From Commensalibacter intestini A911 (GTDB taxonomy: Bacteria; Pseudomonadota; Alphaproteobacteria; Acetobacterales; Acetobacteraceae), in contig NZ_AGFR01000007.1 in NCBI RefSeq assembly GCF_000231445.1, positions 412,139-476,138 of the forward strand: 64,000 bases of DNA, read 5' to 3'. Both the position numbers and the translations under genes were made by a program. Under the pieces are notes generated by a model, which saw only the letters and a program-made list of their open reading frames with translations, did not search any database and was not told the origin of the DNA. This document shows, one piece after another, positions 36,409 through 44,985 of this stretch (position 1 is the stretch's first letter; every line of letters begins with the position of its first letter).

Positions 36409-37782
36409 TTATGAGTTAATCTGCTCATTATGTAAAGACATATCAAGACCTAGACGTTCATCATCAGGATCAACACGTAACCCGATAACTTTATCAATAA
36501 CTGTTAACAAAATCCAAGAAATACCACCGCTCCAAATAATCGTCACAGCAACAGCTTCAATCTGAGCAATCACTAAACTAATCGAAGCAGAAATTCCTGC
36601 AGGATCTGCTTCTGTCGCAGATAAAGGACCAAAAGCAAACACACCCGTTAAAATCGCACCGATAATACCGCCAATCCCATGAACACCAAATGCATCCAAA
36701 GAATCATCATATCCTAATTTGTGCTTTAAATAAGAACAGCTCCAAAAGCAAGCAATACCACCAATAAATCCCATTAAAATAGCTGGACCAGGCAAAACAA
36801 AACCTGCTGCGGGCGTAATCACGACTAAACCTGCGACTGCACCAGAAACTATTCCTAAAACTGTTGGTTTCTTACGTTTAATCCATTCAATACACATCCA
36901 GCCAATCCCACCAGATGCTGCTGCAACTTGTGTCACTAACATTGCCATCCCAGCACGGCCATTTGCCCCTAATGCAGAGCCTGCATTAAACCCAAACCAA
37001 CCAACCCATAGTAGTGAAGCACCAATCACAGCATAGCCAACATTATGAGGGGATAAATCACTTTTACCAATCCCTATTCTTTTACCGATCATAATGGCAC
37101 AAACCAAACCAGCAACCCCAGCATTGATGTGAACAACAGTACCACCAGCAAAATCAATTGCCCCTAATGAAGCCAACCAACCATCAGGAGACCATACACA
37201 ATGGGCGATTGGAACATAAGACAACAACCCCCATAGAATACAAAACACACATAACGCGCTAAATTTAATACGTTCTGCGGCTGAACCGACTAAGATTGCC
37301 ACAGAAATAATGATAAATGTCATTTGAAACACGACATAAACACTTTGTGGGATTGTCATCATCGCAGGGGCAGCCGTATCAGCCCCTAAAACAAATCCTT
37401 TATCAATACCAAAGTGGAAATGTTCTAGGATCCCATTCAGCATAAATTGAGATAAATTACCGATATAAGGCGTTCCGGTGGTAAAAACCAAACTATACCC
37501 AATTACCACCCACAAGATACTCATCATACAACAGATAGCAAAAGACTGCATCATTGTCGCCAGAACGTTTTTCTTTCTCACCATCCCAGCATAAAACAAA
37601 GCCAACCCAGGAATAGTCATCATCAGAACTAACGTTGCGCTGATTAACATCCAGGCAGTATCCCCTGTATCCAAAGTCGGAGAAACAACAGTCGCACCAT
37701 AGGCATGCATCGGCATCAAACATAACAGCCCAATTAAAAGATAATTCTTCAATCGCAAAGAATTTAAAATTCTGCCCCTCAT
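36409..37782 (-). CDS. amtB: Ammonium transporter AmtB
   Basis: 457 aa with signal-like N-terminus (LIGLLCLMPMHAYGA) and eleven membrane segments. Family landmarks: DTGDTAWMLISATLVLMMTIPGLALFYAGMVRKKN near the N-terminus, DFAGGTVVHINAGVAGLV with the first pore histidine, and DAFGVHGIGGIIGAILTGVF with the second. It conducts NH4+/NH3 across the inner membrane. No glnK is adjacent in the gap to cysE, which is unusual for proteobacterial amtB, so regulation by PII must come from elsewhere. Confidence 0.92.
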   Translation of the reverse strand: MRGRILNSLRLKNYLLIGLLCLMPMHAYGATVVSPTLDTGDTAWMLISATLVLMMTIPGLALFYAGMVRKKNVLATMMQSFAICCMMSILWVVIGYSLVFTTGTPYIGNLSQFMLNGILEHFHFGIDKGFVLGADTAAPAMMTIPQSVYVVFQMTFIIISVAILVGSAAERIKFSALCVFCILWGLLSYVPIAHCVWSPDGWLASLGAIDFAGGTVVHINAGVAGLVCAIMIGKRIGIGKSDLSPHNVGYAVIGASLLWVGWFGFNAGSALGANGRAGMAMLVTQVAAASGGIGWMCIEWIKRKKPTVLGIVSGAVAGLVVITPAAGFVLPGPAILMGFIGGIACFWSCSYLKHKLGYDDSLDAFGVHGIGGIIGAILTGVFAFGPLSATEADPAGISASISLVIAQIEAVAVTIIWSGGISWILLTVIDKVIGLRVDPDDERLGLDMSLHNEQINS

Positions 37783-38058
37783 ATACGCTCGTTCCCTTCC
37801 TCAACTTTGTACGAAAAAATATAAAATCCCTAAACAATCAAAAAGAGTAATTATAATTCAATAAATGCTCTATTTTTAATATATAATCTTATAATAAGCA
37901 CGAAAACGTGATTATTAATAATAAAATTTTTTAAAAATTATATAAAAAATAAATCTGTTTCTATAAAATTACATATTATATAAATAAACTATAAGGTAAA
38001 ATTTCTATCTACCTTTAATATTTTAGATTCTTTTTCAAAATAATTGACCGAGGCCGTT
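37783..38058. other. Divergent intergenic region amtB-cysE
   Basis: About 275 very AT-rich bases with the promoters of both genes presumably inside. No open gene or clear operator seen. Confidence 0.45.
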
Positions 38059-38949
38059 ATGAGTGATTCTTTGTCGCGTTACCCTAATCCTATTATTCCA
38101 GAACAAAACGCAATGAATGATCCACGCAATACCCTTGCCAGTGGGCCAGATAGTCATGAAATTAATCTCGATGCATTATGGATGAAGATTGTCGATGAGA
38201 GTCGTGCGTGTTGTGATCCTTTGTTAGGCAGTTTTTTTAATGCCTGCGTACACAGACACCCTCATTTTTCTGCAGCATTGGCTGATATTATCGGACGCAA
38301 ACTTGGGGATACTTCTATTTCCCCTTCTGCTCTGACTCATTTAATTCAAGAAACTTATCGTCATAGCCCACCGCTCGTTTCTATTGCAGCTGCGGATTTA
38401 ATTGCGGTGATGATGCGTGATGCGGCATGTAGTAACTTAGTAACGCCTTTTTTATTCTTTAAAGGGTTTCATTCGATCCAAGCTCACCGAATTGCACATT
38501 GGTTATGGCAACAAGATAGACCTTTCCTTGCGCTACATATGCAGAGTCGTATTTCAGAAGTTTTTGCGGTGGATATTCATCCTGCTGCCAGATTGGGACA
38601 ACGCGTCATGATTGATCACGGAACAGGTGTTGTGATTGGTGAAACGGCTGTGATTGACGATGATGTTTCTATTCTTCAAGCCGTTACATTGGGGGGAACT
38701 GGTAAAATAGAACAAGACCGCCATCCAAAAGTTCGTCGTGGTGTGTTAATTGGTGCTGGAGCAAAAGTCTTGGGCAATGTCGAAATTGGTGAAGGTGCAA
38801 AAATTGGTGCTGGTTCTATTGTGCTGGAAAATGTCCTGCCCTATACCACGGTTGTTGGGAACCCTGCCCGTCCTGTTGGGATTAAACATAAAGACATGCC
38901 TGGGATTTCAATGGATTTATCGTTACCTCCAATTGATTACGTGATTTAA
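38059..38949 (+). CDS. cysE: Serine O-acetyltransferase
   Basis: About 296 aa when begun at the ATG at 38059, which has GAGG a few bases before it; a TTG five codons earlier is less likely. The helical N-terminal domain ends near DRPFLALHMQSRISEVFAVDIHP. Hexapeptide-repeat left-handed beta-helix follows (IDHGTGVVIGETAVIDDDVSI, LIGAGAKVLGNVEIGEGAKI), with the catalytic His in MIDHGTG and the DRHPKV substrate loop. It makes O-acetylserine for cysteine synthesis. The end VGNPARPVGI is typical. A KAP NTPase gene follows after 28 bases. Confidence 0.9.
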   Translation: MSDSLSRYPNPIIPEQNAMNDPRNTLASGPDSHEINLDALWMKIVDESRACCDPLLGSFFNACVHRHPHFSAALADIIGRKLGDTSISPSALTHLIQETYRHSPPLVSIAAADLIAVMMRDAACSNLVTPFLFFKGFHSIQAHRIAHWLWQQDRPFLALHMQSRISEVFAVDIHPAARLGQRVMIDHGTGVVIGETAVIDDDVSILQAVTLGGTGKIEQDRHPKVRRGVLIGAGAKVLGNVEIGEGAKIGAGSIVLENVLPYTTVVGNPARPVGIKHKDMPGISMDLSLPPIDYVI

Positions 38950-38976
38950 TTTTTTACGTGCAAAAGGAATAAGAAT

Positions 38977-40974
38977 ATGAATGATACTTCTTCAGGTAAT
39001 TTATCTGCGGATAGCCCCATTAAAGAGCTAGCTGCTGATTCTTTAGGATATCGCCCTTTTGCACAAAATATTGCGACAATTTTAGATAACGCCACCACCA
39101 GAGAAGATTGCTTAGTCCTTGGCATTCATGGTGAATGGGGCTCTGGAAAAACTTCTGCGATTAATTTAGTCATTAAAGAACTTGAGGATCGACAAAAAGG
39201 CACAGAAATACAAACCAAGATTATTCATTTCTCACCATGGTTGTTCTCAGGACAAGAGAACCTAACCTTTGCCTTTTTTCATGAGTTAGATCTAAACTTA
39301 AATGGTGAAGAGTGGACAAAACTAAAAGATGCTCTAAAAGAAATGGCAAGCGCAACATTGCCAATTGCTGGTAGTATTATGAATCTAATCATTCCTGGTA
39401 CAAAAGATGTTGCCAAATCTATAAAAGAAACAATTGATCAAAAACCATCCTTAGAAAAAACAAAGAACAAATTACAAGATATATTAACACAGCAACAACG
39501 CCCTCTATTAATCATCATTGATGATATAGACCGCCTCCCTGCCGATGAAATGCGTCAAATCTTTCGTATGGTAAAATCAGTGGCAGACTTGCCTTATGTT
39601 ACTTACCTTTTAGGATTTGATCGTAAAATTGTTGAAGGAGCTTTAGAAAAAGATACAGATTTAGAAGGGCCACAATGGATCGAGAAAATCGTTCAAGGCT
39701 CTTTTGATCTTCCTTACATTATTCCTTTTAGAATAGAATTATATTTTTGGAATAAGCTTAAAGCTGATATCCCTAATCTGTATGGGAAATTAGATGAAAA
39801 TACAGCTCCTTATTTTAAACATTGTTTATTTCCACAACTCAAAAATCCACGTCAAGTTACTCGCCTTATCAATGCCCTAATTGTTGGATGGTTATCCGTT
39901 CAAGATAGTGTTAATCCAACTCTGTTCGTCGTTATCGAGTCATGGCGTTTATTTAATCATGGTCTTTATGAATTTATTAAAGATAATAGAGATTATATTT
40001 GTTGCGATACAGAAGATGGCAATAATCTAGAAACATTTGAAAAAAAAATGATTACTTATAATCAAAAACTAAATATTAATCTCCATTATTTTTTCGCTAG
40101 AGGAGAATCAACTCAAGCATTAACGCTTCATTACCCGATCATCTCATCACACTTTTTCTACAATTATTTTATATATGACAACAATTCTCAGTTATTATCC
40201 CCTACTGAGCTAACAGAAGTAGAAAACAGTTTAGATTATATTGAACAAGCACCAGAAATTATTAATAAATTTTCTAATGATATATTAGATCATCATCTTT
40301 CAAAAAATAGGGCTTTACTTCTTCATTGGAAACAAAATCTATCAGCTTATTCTGAAAGAAAAATTACTAAAATTGCTTGTTGGGTAGTATCTATATATGA
40401 TTACTCAATCTCAATAGAAAAACAATCTGTTGAATATAATATTCAAGACGAAATAAAATATCTAATCATTAATGTTTTTGAGCATATTCGAAATGACAAA
40501 TTACAAACAGAATTATTAAAAAAATTATATCATGATTTTCCTTTTTGCTCTTTGTTAATGAATAAATTTTGTAATATACTTTTTACCAATGATCCCCGTA
40601 TAATTCTAAGAAGTAACGAATTAAATAATCTTATTAATCGTTATCAAGACATATTAAAAGAAACCTATCAAACAAAAATAACAGAATTAGTATCTACAAA
40701 AAAAGATTTTCCTTCATTTCCTGAATTTATTATAATTTTCTTCAATATTTTTGATGCCGAATGGACTGATAATTTTCTTCATAACAACATAGATCAAGCA
40801 ATTAATATAATGCTTTTCATTCTCCAAACTTCATCGGCAATTCTAGATCAATATAACCGTCCTACACAAATATCCTGTTTACTAACAATTGCTAAAGAAG
40901 TTCAAGTTTCTGACTGCAATGAGAGTTCTAAACAAATCGCTAAAGATTTCTGCAGTATGTTTGACAATCAATAA
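38977..40974 (+). CDS. KAP-family P-loop NTPase
   Basis: 665 aa. Walker A GEWGSGKTS at about 53-61, the KAP-typical IIHFSPWLFSGQENL after it, Walker B LLIIIDDIDRLPADEM near 176-190 and the sensor-like VTYLLGFDRKIVEGAL. A moderately hydrophobic stretch (LPIAGSIMNLIIPG) inserted between the Walker motifs fits the KAP feature of a membrane-associated insert. The C-terminal 350 residues are helical and unrelated to anything I recognise. Bacterial KAP proteins, including PifA of F plasmid, are linked to phage exclusion. It is probably cotranscribed with cysE, though functionally unrelated. Confidence 0.8.
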   Translation: MNDTSSGNLSADSPIKELAADSLGYRPFAQNIATILDNATTREDCLVLGIHGEWGSGKTSAINLVIKELEDRQKGTEIQTKIIHFSPWLFSGQENLTFAFFHELDLNLNGEEWTKLKDALKEMASATLPIAGSIMNLIIPGTKDVAKSIKETIDQKPSLEKTKNKLQDILTQQQRPLLIIIDDIDRLPADEMRQIFRMVKSVADLPYVTYLLGFDRKIVEGALEKDTDLEGPQWIEKIVQGSFDLPYIIPFRIELYFWNKLKADIPNLYGKLDENTAPYFKHCLFPQLKNPRQVTRLINALIVGWLSVQDSVNPTLFVVIESWRLFNHGLYEFIKDNRDYICCDTEDGNNLETFEKKMITYNQKLNINLHYFFARGESTQALTLHYPIISSHFFYNYFIYDNNSQLLSPTELTEVENSLDYIEQAPEIINKFSNDILDHHLSKNRALLLHWKQNLSAYSERKITKIACWVVSIYDYSISIEKQSVEYNIQDEIKYLIINVFEHIRNDKLQTELLKKLYHDFPFCSLLMNKFCNILFTNDPRIILRSNELNNLINRYQDILKETYQTKITELVSTKKDFPSFPEFIIIFFNIFDAEWTDNFLHNNIDQAINIMLFILQTSSAILDQYNRPTQISCLLTIAKEVQVSDCNESSKQIAKDFCSMFDNQ

Positions 40975-40986
40975 TCAAATAAACAT

Positions 40987-41008
40987 GCCCCTTTACAAAC
41001 AAAGGGGC
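40987..41008 (+). terminator. Hairpin after KAP NTPase gene
   Basis: GCCCCTTT, 6-base loop, AAAGGGGC; strong stem but no T-tract. Confidence 0.4.
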
Positions 41009-41022
41009 GTATCCATAAACCC

Positions 41023-41090
41023 TATTTCACATCATTAATTGGTAAAATTTAAATATTTCATATCCTTACAAAATCCATGGCATTACCTAC
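41023..41090 (-). pseudogene. 3' remnant of a choloylglycine-hydrolase-like gene
   Basis: About 65 bases closely match the 3' end of the intact gene at 43862-44917 in the same orientation. The shared start TTCACATCATTAATTGGTAA is identical, then similarity decays. Minus-strand translation ends LPINDVK, exactly as the intact protein does, but stops occur within the preceding residues. It is the tail end of a lost paralogue or a duplication scar. Confidence 0.55.
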
Positions 41091-41251
41091 AACACACAAA
41101 ACACTTTTATTTTTTCTTAAATTGTAATTATTTCAACAAATCACATTCTCGCCTTATTTCCGTTAAACTATCGACATATTTGAATTGCATAAACATACTC
41201 ATAAGTTAGCAACTAACTTAAAAAATATTTTTTATTAAAGGAGATACAATA

Positions 41252-41431
41252 ATGAAAACATTAACAACAACTCAAGTAAGTCAAGTTTCTGGTGGTAGCC
41301 GTGCAGATGCAATCGCAAAAGCAAACATCATCAGAACAGGTCTTAAAAATGGTGATAACTGGGCAACCATCGGTAAAAACATTGGTCTTTACTTCAAAAA
41401 CAAATATGCTGGTGGTAATTTTGCAAAATAA
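41252..41431 (+). CDS. Orphan double-glycine-leader microcin-like peptide precursor
   Basis: 59 aa starting at an ATG with AAAGGAG about 8 bases upstream. Leader MKTLTTTQVSQVSGG is the same type as in the 31.7 kb precursor and colicin V (Leu at -12, Val at -4, GG at the cut). The predicted 44-residue mature peptide begins SRADAIAKANIIRTG and ends YAGGNFAK; it is cationic, with an amphipathic pattern and no Cys. It has its own terminator at 41473-41510. No transporter or immunity gene is adjacent, so export most likely uses the PCAT encoded 6 kb to the left. Antibacterial function is inferred from the leader. Confidence 0.7.
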   Translation: MKTLTTTQVSQVSGGSRADAIAKANIIRTGLKNGDNWATIGKNIGLYFKNKYAGGNFAK

Positions 41432-41472
41432 TTAGTATTTATCTTTATACTAATTAAAAATAACTTCTTTAT

Positions 41473-41510
41473 AAAAAGCAGTAATTAATAAAATTAGTTA
41501 CTGCTTTTTG
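41473..41510 (+). terminator. Terminator after orphan precursor
   Basis: AAAAAGCAGTAA, 13-base loop, TTACTGCTTTTT; a 12-bp stem with a T-tract. Confidence 0.7.
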
Positions 41511-41644
41511 TTTATCAAATATAATAGATTTAAATACTAAATACAAATAACTATCATAAAAATTAATAATCGCATATAATGCGATCTTCAAATTATATCA
41601 AAGATTTAATGAGATTATCACCGTAGTTCTTATAGGACTACCCA

Positions 41645-41672
41645 TAAATAAATAAATAAATAAATAAATAAT
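41645..41672. repeat. Tetranucleotide tract (TAAA)6
   Basis: Six perfect TAAA units plus a partial one, centred about 60 bases before the adhesin ATG, in the 5' leader or promoter. Such tracts change length by slipped-strand mispairing. Confidence 0.8.
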
Positions 41673-41716
41673 CTAAATCAAAATAAATTGAAAACTACTT
41701 TGGTTGGGAGATCAAT

Positions 41717-43720
41717 ATGTCAGATAATACCGTCATGAACTTGAATACTGCAAGTTTACAGCCTAATGCAGAAATTACACCTTATGTCATTACATCAGGC
41801 TCTGTGATTACTAATGAAACCGTCAATGTAGAGGAAGATGATACATTTGAGGGAAACACGATATCTACAGGTGGAACGGTCAATGCAAGCGGTGCTACAT
41901 TAACGAGTAATAGTTTTTATTCAGGTGCAACTTTAACCCTTACGGATAGTGCGACAGCTATAGATAATAGTTTTTACTCAGGTGCAGTTGTAAATGCTAC
42001 TGGGGATTCGACTCTTACTACTAACGAGTTTTACTCAGGAGCATCAGCTTACGTTGGTGCAGATTGTACAGCTGTAGGAGATACTATTCATGCTGGAGCT
42101 ACCATGACAGCCGATGGTGGCGTACTAATGGGCACCATCGTTTCTGGCGGAGACCTTATTCTTCAAGGAAGTTCATATTTAGCCTATGGTGAAATTGATG
42201 CTGGTGGCACTCTAATTGCAAGTAGTGGAACTATTATCGAAGATTTAATGATTAATTCAGGTGGAAGCGCAACCATTATGCCTGGTGCAACCATTGCATC
42301 TGAACTTGATCCAACAGCCACAACCTCTGTGACTGTTGCTGCTGGCGGAACCTTAACCCTAGATCCAAATGCGGGCGGGGTTGTGGATATGGCTACAGGT
42401 TCTGGAACACACCTGATTATTTCCGCATCAGATAGTACCGCAACCACAACAACACCAACCGTTATTAATGGCCTTTCAGGATCATCGGAATCTGCACAAC
42501 TCACATTGGCTGGCATCACAGCCTCCGAGATTACCAATATCACCACAACAACTGATCAAGTCACTTTTACCCTGTCCAATGGCAGCAGTATCACCTTAAA
42601 CGTGACAGGTGCTGATCAAATTAATTTTGATAACACAACGACAGATACTAACGGAAATATTGTCTTTGATATTTGCTTCCTAGCTGGCACAATGATTGAG
42701 ATGGAAAATTCAATTTTCACCGCAGTAGAAGATATAAAAATCGGTGATACAATCATGAGCTATGATTGGCACCATCAACAAAAACAGCCTTGTACAGTCA
42801 CATGGGTTGGCAAAAAACATATCAATATCAGACCTCATTTAAGTGATGATTTTGCTGGATATCCAGTACGTGTTCTTAAAGATGCCATTGCTAATAATAT
42901 TCCCAATAAAGATCTATTAATCACATCTGAACATAGCCTGTTTTTTAATGATAAATTTATTCCTGTTCGTATGTTAATCAATAATCATTCAATTTATTAT
43001 GATTATTCAATTACCTCTTATGACTATTATCACATAGAAACCGATAATCACTCGATCATTTTTGCAGACGGAATGACAACAGAAAGCTATTTAGACACAG
43101 GAAATCGTCATGTTTTCGCTCCAGACGGAAACGTCACAAGCATTTCTGTTACCCCTCCTAAAAGCTGGGAGCAAGATGCCTCCGCTCCTTTAGTAGTATC
43201 CAGAAATCAAGTAGAGCCTATTTATCGCAAAATTGAACAACGTGCACATAATATGGCTGTACCTCACAAAAATGAACCACCTCTATTAACAGATGATGCC
43301 GCGATACACTTAATCACAAACCATCAACATAAAATCAATCATTATACAGTTGAAAATGGTCGTATTGTATTTACCTTACCATCAGACACAAAATCCGTCA
43401 GAATTATGACACGTATAGGACGTCCTAATGAAACAATAGGGGCATTTATTGATGATCGCCGTTATTTAGGGGTTCTGATCGGTGAAATAACGATATCTCA
43501 GAATAATAAGTCTGACATGATAACCCTTCATCATACTTCAAATCATTTGAATGGGTGGGATGTAAAAGAATCAGCACCATGTCGATGGACAAAAGGAAAC
43601 GCACTACTTACTCTTCCTACTGATACCAATACACAAACACCTATATTGCTTACTTTACAAATCCTTTCTGGAGGACCATATTTTTTAAACGCAGCAGATA
43701 TTGAAAAGAAAAGAGCTTAA
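41717..43720 (+). CDS. Repeat adhesin with Hint (Hedgehog/intein) domain
   Basis: 667 aa. Residues about 20-310 are Thr/Ser/Gly/Ala-rich imperfect repeats of the AIDA-type beta-helix kind (STGGTVNASGATLTSNSFYSG, then SFYSGAVVNATGDST and so on). At about 318 begins a Hint domain with its catalytic cysteine (DICFLAGTMIEM), VEDIKIGDTIMSYD, the LLITSEHSLFFNDKFIPVRMLI block and a final YYHIETDNHSIIFADGMTTESY. The arrangement is common in Acetobacteraceae surface proteins; the Hint domain may self-cleave or attach the repeat part. No signal peptide is seen, so a type I-like route is possible. A (TAAA)6 tract precedes it. Confidence 0.75.
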   Translation: MSDNTVMNLNTASLQPNAEITPYVITSGSVITNETVNVEEDDTFEGNTISTGGTVNASGATLTSNSFYSGATLTLTDSATAIDNSFYSGAVVNATGDSTLTTNEFYSGASAYVGADCTAVGDTIHAGATMTADGGVLMGTIVSGGDLILQGSSYLAYGEIDAGGTLIASSGTIIEDLMINSGGSATIMPGATIASELDPTATTSVTVAAGGTLTLDPNAGGVVDMATGSGTHLIISASDSTATTTTPTVINGLSGSSESAQLTLAGITASEITNITTTTDQVTFTLSNGSSITLNVTGADQINFDNTTTDTNGNIVFDICFLAGTMIEMENSIFTAVEDIKIGDTIMSYDWHHQQKQPCTVTWVGKKHINIRPHLSDDFAGYPVRVLKDAIANNIPNKDLLITSEHSLFFNDKFIPVRMLINNHSIYYDYSITSYDYYHIETDNHSIIFADGMTTESYLDTGNRHVFAPDGNVTSISVTPPKSWEQDASAPLVVSRNQVEPIYRKIEQRAHNMAVPHKNEPPLLTDDAAIHLITNHQHKINHYTVENGRIVFTLPSDTKSVRIMTRIGRPNETIGAFIDDRRYLGVLIGEITISQNNKSDMITLHHTSNHLNGWDVKESAPCRWTKGNALLTLPTDTNTQTPILLTLQILSGGPYFLNAADIEKKRA

Positions 43721-43732
43721 TACACTTTAAGT

Positions 43733-43770
43733 AAAAAAGGCGGTATCAATTTATTACCGCCTTTTTTTAT
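43733..43770. terminator. Bidirectional terminator
   Basis: AAAAAAGGCGGTA, 8-base loop, TTACCGCCTTTTTT between convergent genes. Confidence 0.75.
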
Positions 43771-43861
43771 TATCTTAGTGTAAAATTATAACAAAACAGT
43801 CATTTTAGCTCCTGTACCGTAAAAACACAGTGAAATAAAATTAACTCTTTTATATAAAACC

Positions 43862-44917
43862 TTACTTCACATCATTAATTGGTAAGAATTTAAACATTTT
43901 AGCATCTTTAAAGGATGCGGTGGCGTTGCCAGAAAAAATATTAGTTTGCTCTGGGCCTAGATCTAGTTTTTTAACTTTTCCTGTTTTTTCTGAGAAATCA
44001 ACTTGTTTTAAATCTACCCAGAAAATATTCGGCGTTAATGCAGATTCAAAGAAATAACGTTTATTCTTTTGCTCAGCCACCGTGCGCCAACGCGTTGAAG
44101 AAATATTTGGCTCATTTTCTGTGTTAATCCCATAAGGCACAGAAACATTTCTAATCACACTGAAAACACTAGCTACTTCTTTGCGGTCATCCATATTTTT
44201 GGGAATAGCATTAATATAAAAAGACGCTCTGGCAAATCGATCTGCTGCACGATTAGTCCCTGGCAACATCACGGTACCCCCAATAGACTTCCAATACGCA
44301 TCCAAAGCCAATTGTTGATCAAAAGCAGGGGAATTTGTCATGACTTGATATTTGCGGTTGTGATGAATAATTTGCTTGCCATCAATATATTCAATAATCG
44401 CGCTATCCCCTGTTGCATCAGAAATAGACATATGTAATGTCGCCATTCTTTGCTCACCAGGAACTTTTTCTGTTACCACAGTAAAAGGCTCTTTTTCCAA
44501 CGCTGCAACCGCTTCATCTACGGTGGCAAAATTATCCAACACATATTGTCCCCAAACAGAAATAGACATTGTTGGTTTGTCTTTGGTTGGTGTAGGATAA
44601 GCAGACTCAACCAACCACAGCATATTCACATCGAGACCTTTTTCATTCATCCCATCTGTGGTCGCAATATCATATCCTGTAGCAATCACACTTCCATATT
44701 TAGACTTCCAATGCACCGTATTACCCGCCGTTGCACCATCCCGATCCATCCCTCTTGGTAAAATCCACAAATTCGTCCCAACGTCCTTTTTCCAATCCAT
44801 AGAACGCGCTGTAATAACTTGATCTTTATCCCCTAAATAAACAGCTCTGGTGCATGCAAGACTGCTCGTAGAAAACAAACAAGCCCCTGCTATAAAAGCA
44901 TTGAATAATTTACGCAT
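43862..44917 (-). CDS. Choloylglycine hydrolase-family (linear amide C-N) hydrolase
   Basis: 351 aa. A signal peptide ends SSLA and is followed at once by Cys22 (CTRAVYLGDKDQVITARSMDW). In this Ntn-hydrolase family the Cys exposed by processing is the nucleophile and the Arg and Asp just after (TRAVY, SMDW) line the active site. DIATTDGMNEKGLDVNMLWL and the later STRWRTVAEQKNKRYFFESAL carry further family residues. It may cleave bile salts, penicillin V or N-acyl homoserine lactones; substrate cannot be read from sequence. Export to the periplasm is predicted. A 3' fragment of a related gene lies at 41023-41090. Confidence 0.8.
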   Translation of the reverse strand: MRKLFNAFIAGACLFSTSSLACTRAVYLGDKDQVITARSMDWKKDVGTNLWILPRGMDRDGATAGNTVHWKSKYGSVIATGYDIATTDGMNEKGLDVNMLWLVESAYPTPTKDKPTMSISVWGQYVLDNFATVDEAVAALEKEPFTVVTEKVPGEQRMATLHMSISDATGDSAIIEYIDGKQIIHHNRKYQVMTNSPAFDQQLALDAYWKSIGGTVMLPGTNRAADRFARASFYINAIPKNMDDRKEVASVFSVIRNVSVPYGINTENEPNISSTRWRTVAEQKNKRYFFESALTPNIFWVDLKQVDFSEKTGKVKKLDLGPEQTNIFSGNATASFKDAKMFKFLPINDVK

Positions 44918-44985
44918 GGCCTAAAATACCTTATTTCAAAAATGTAAGTTCGGCACAGTGTAACTCTATCAAGTGAAAATACAAT

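Noticed and set aside
42184..42546. 120 aa minus-strand frame within the adhesin repeats
   Set aside because: Antisense shadow produced by the Thr/Ser/Gly-rich repeats.
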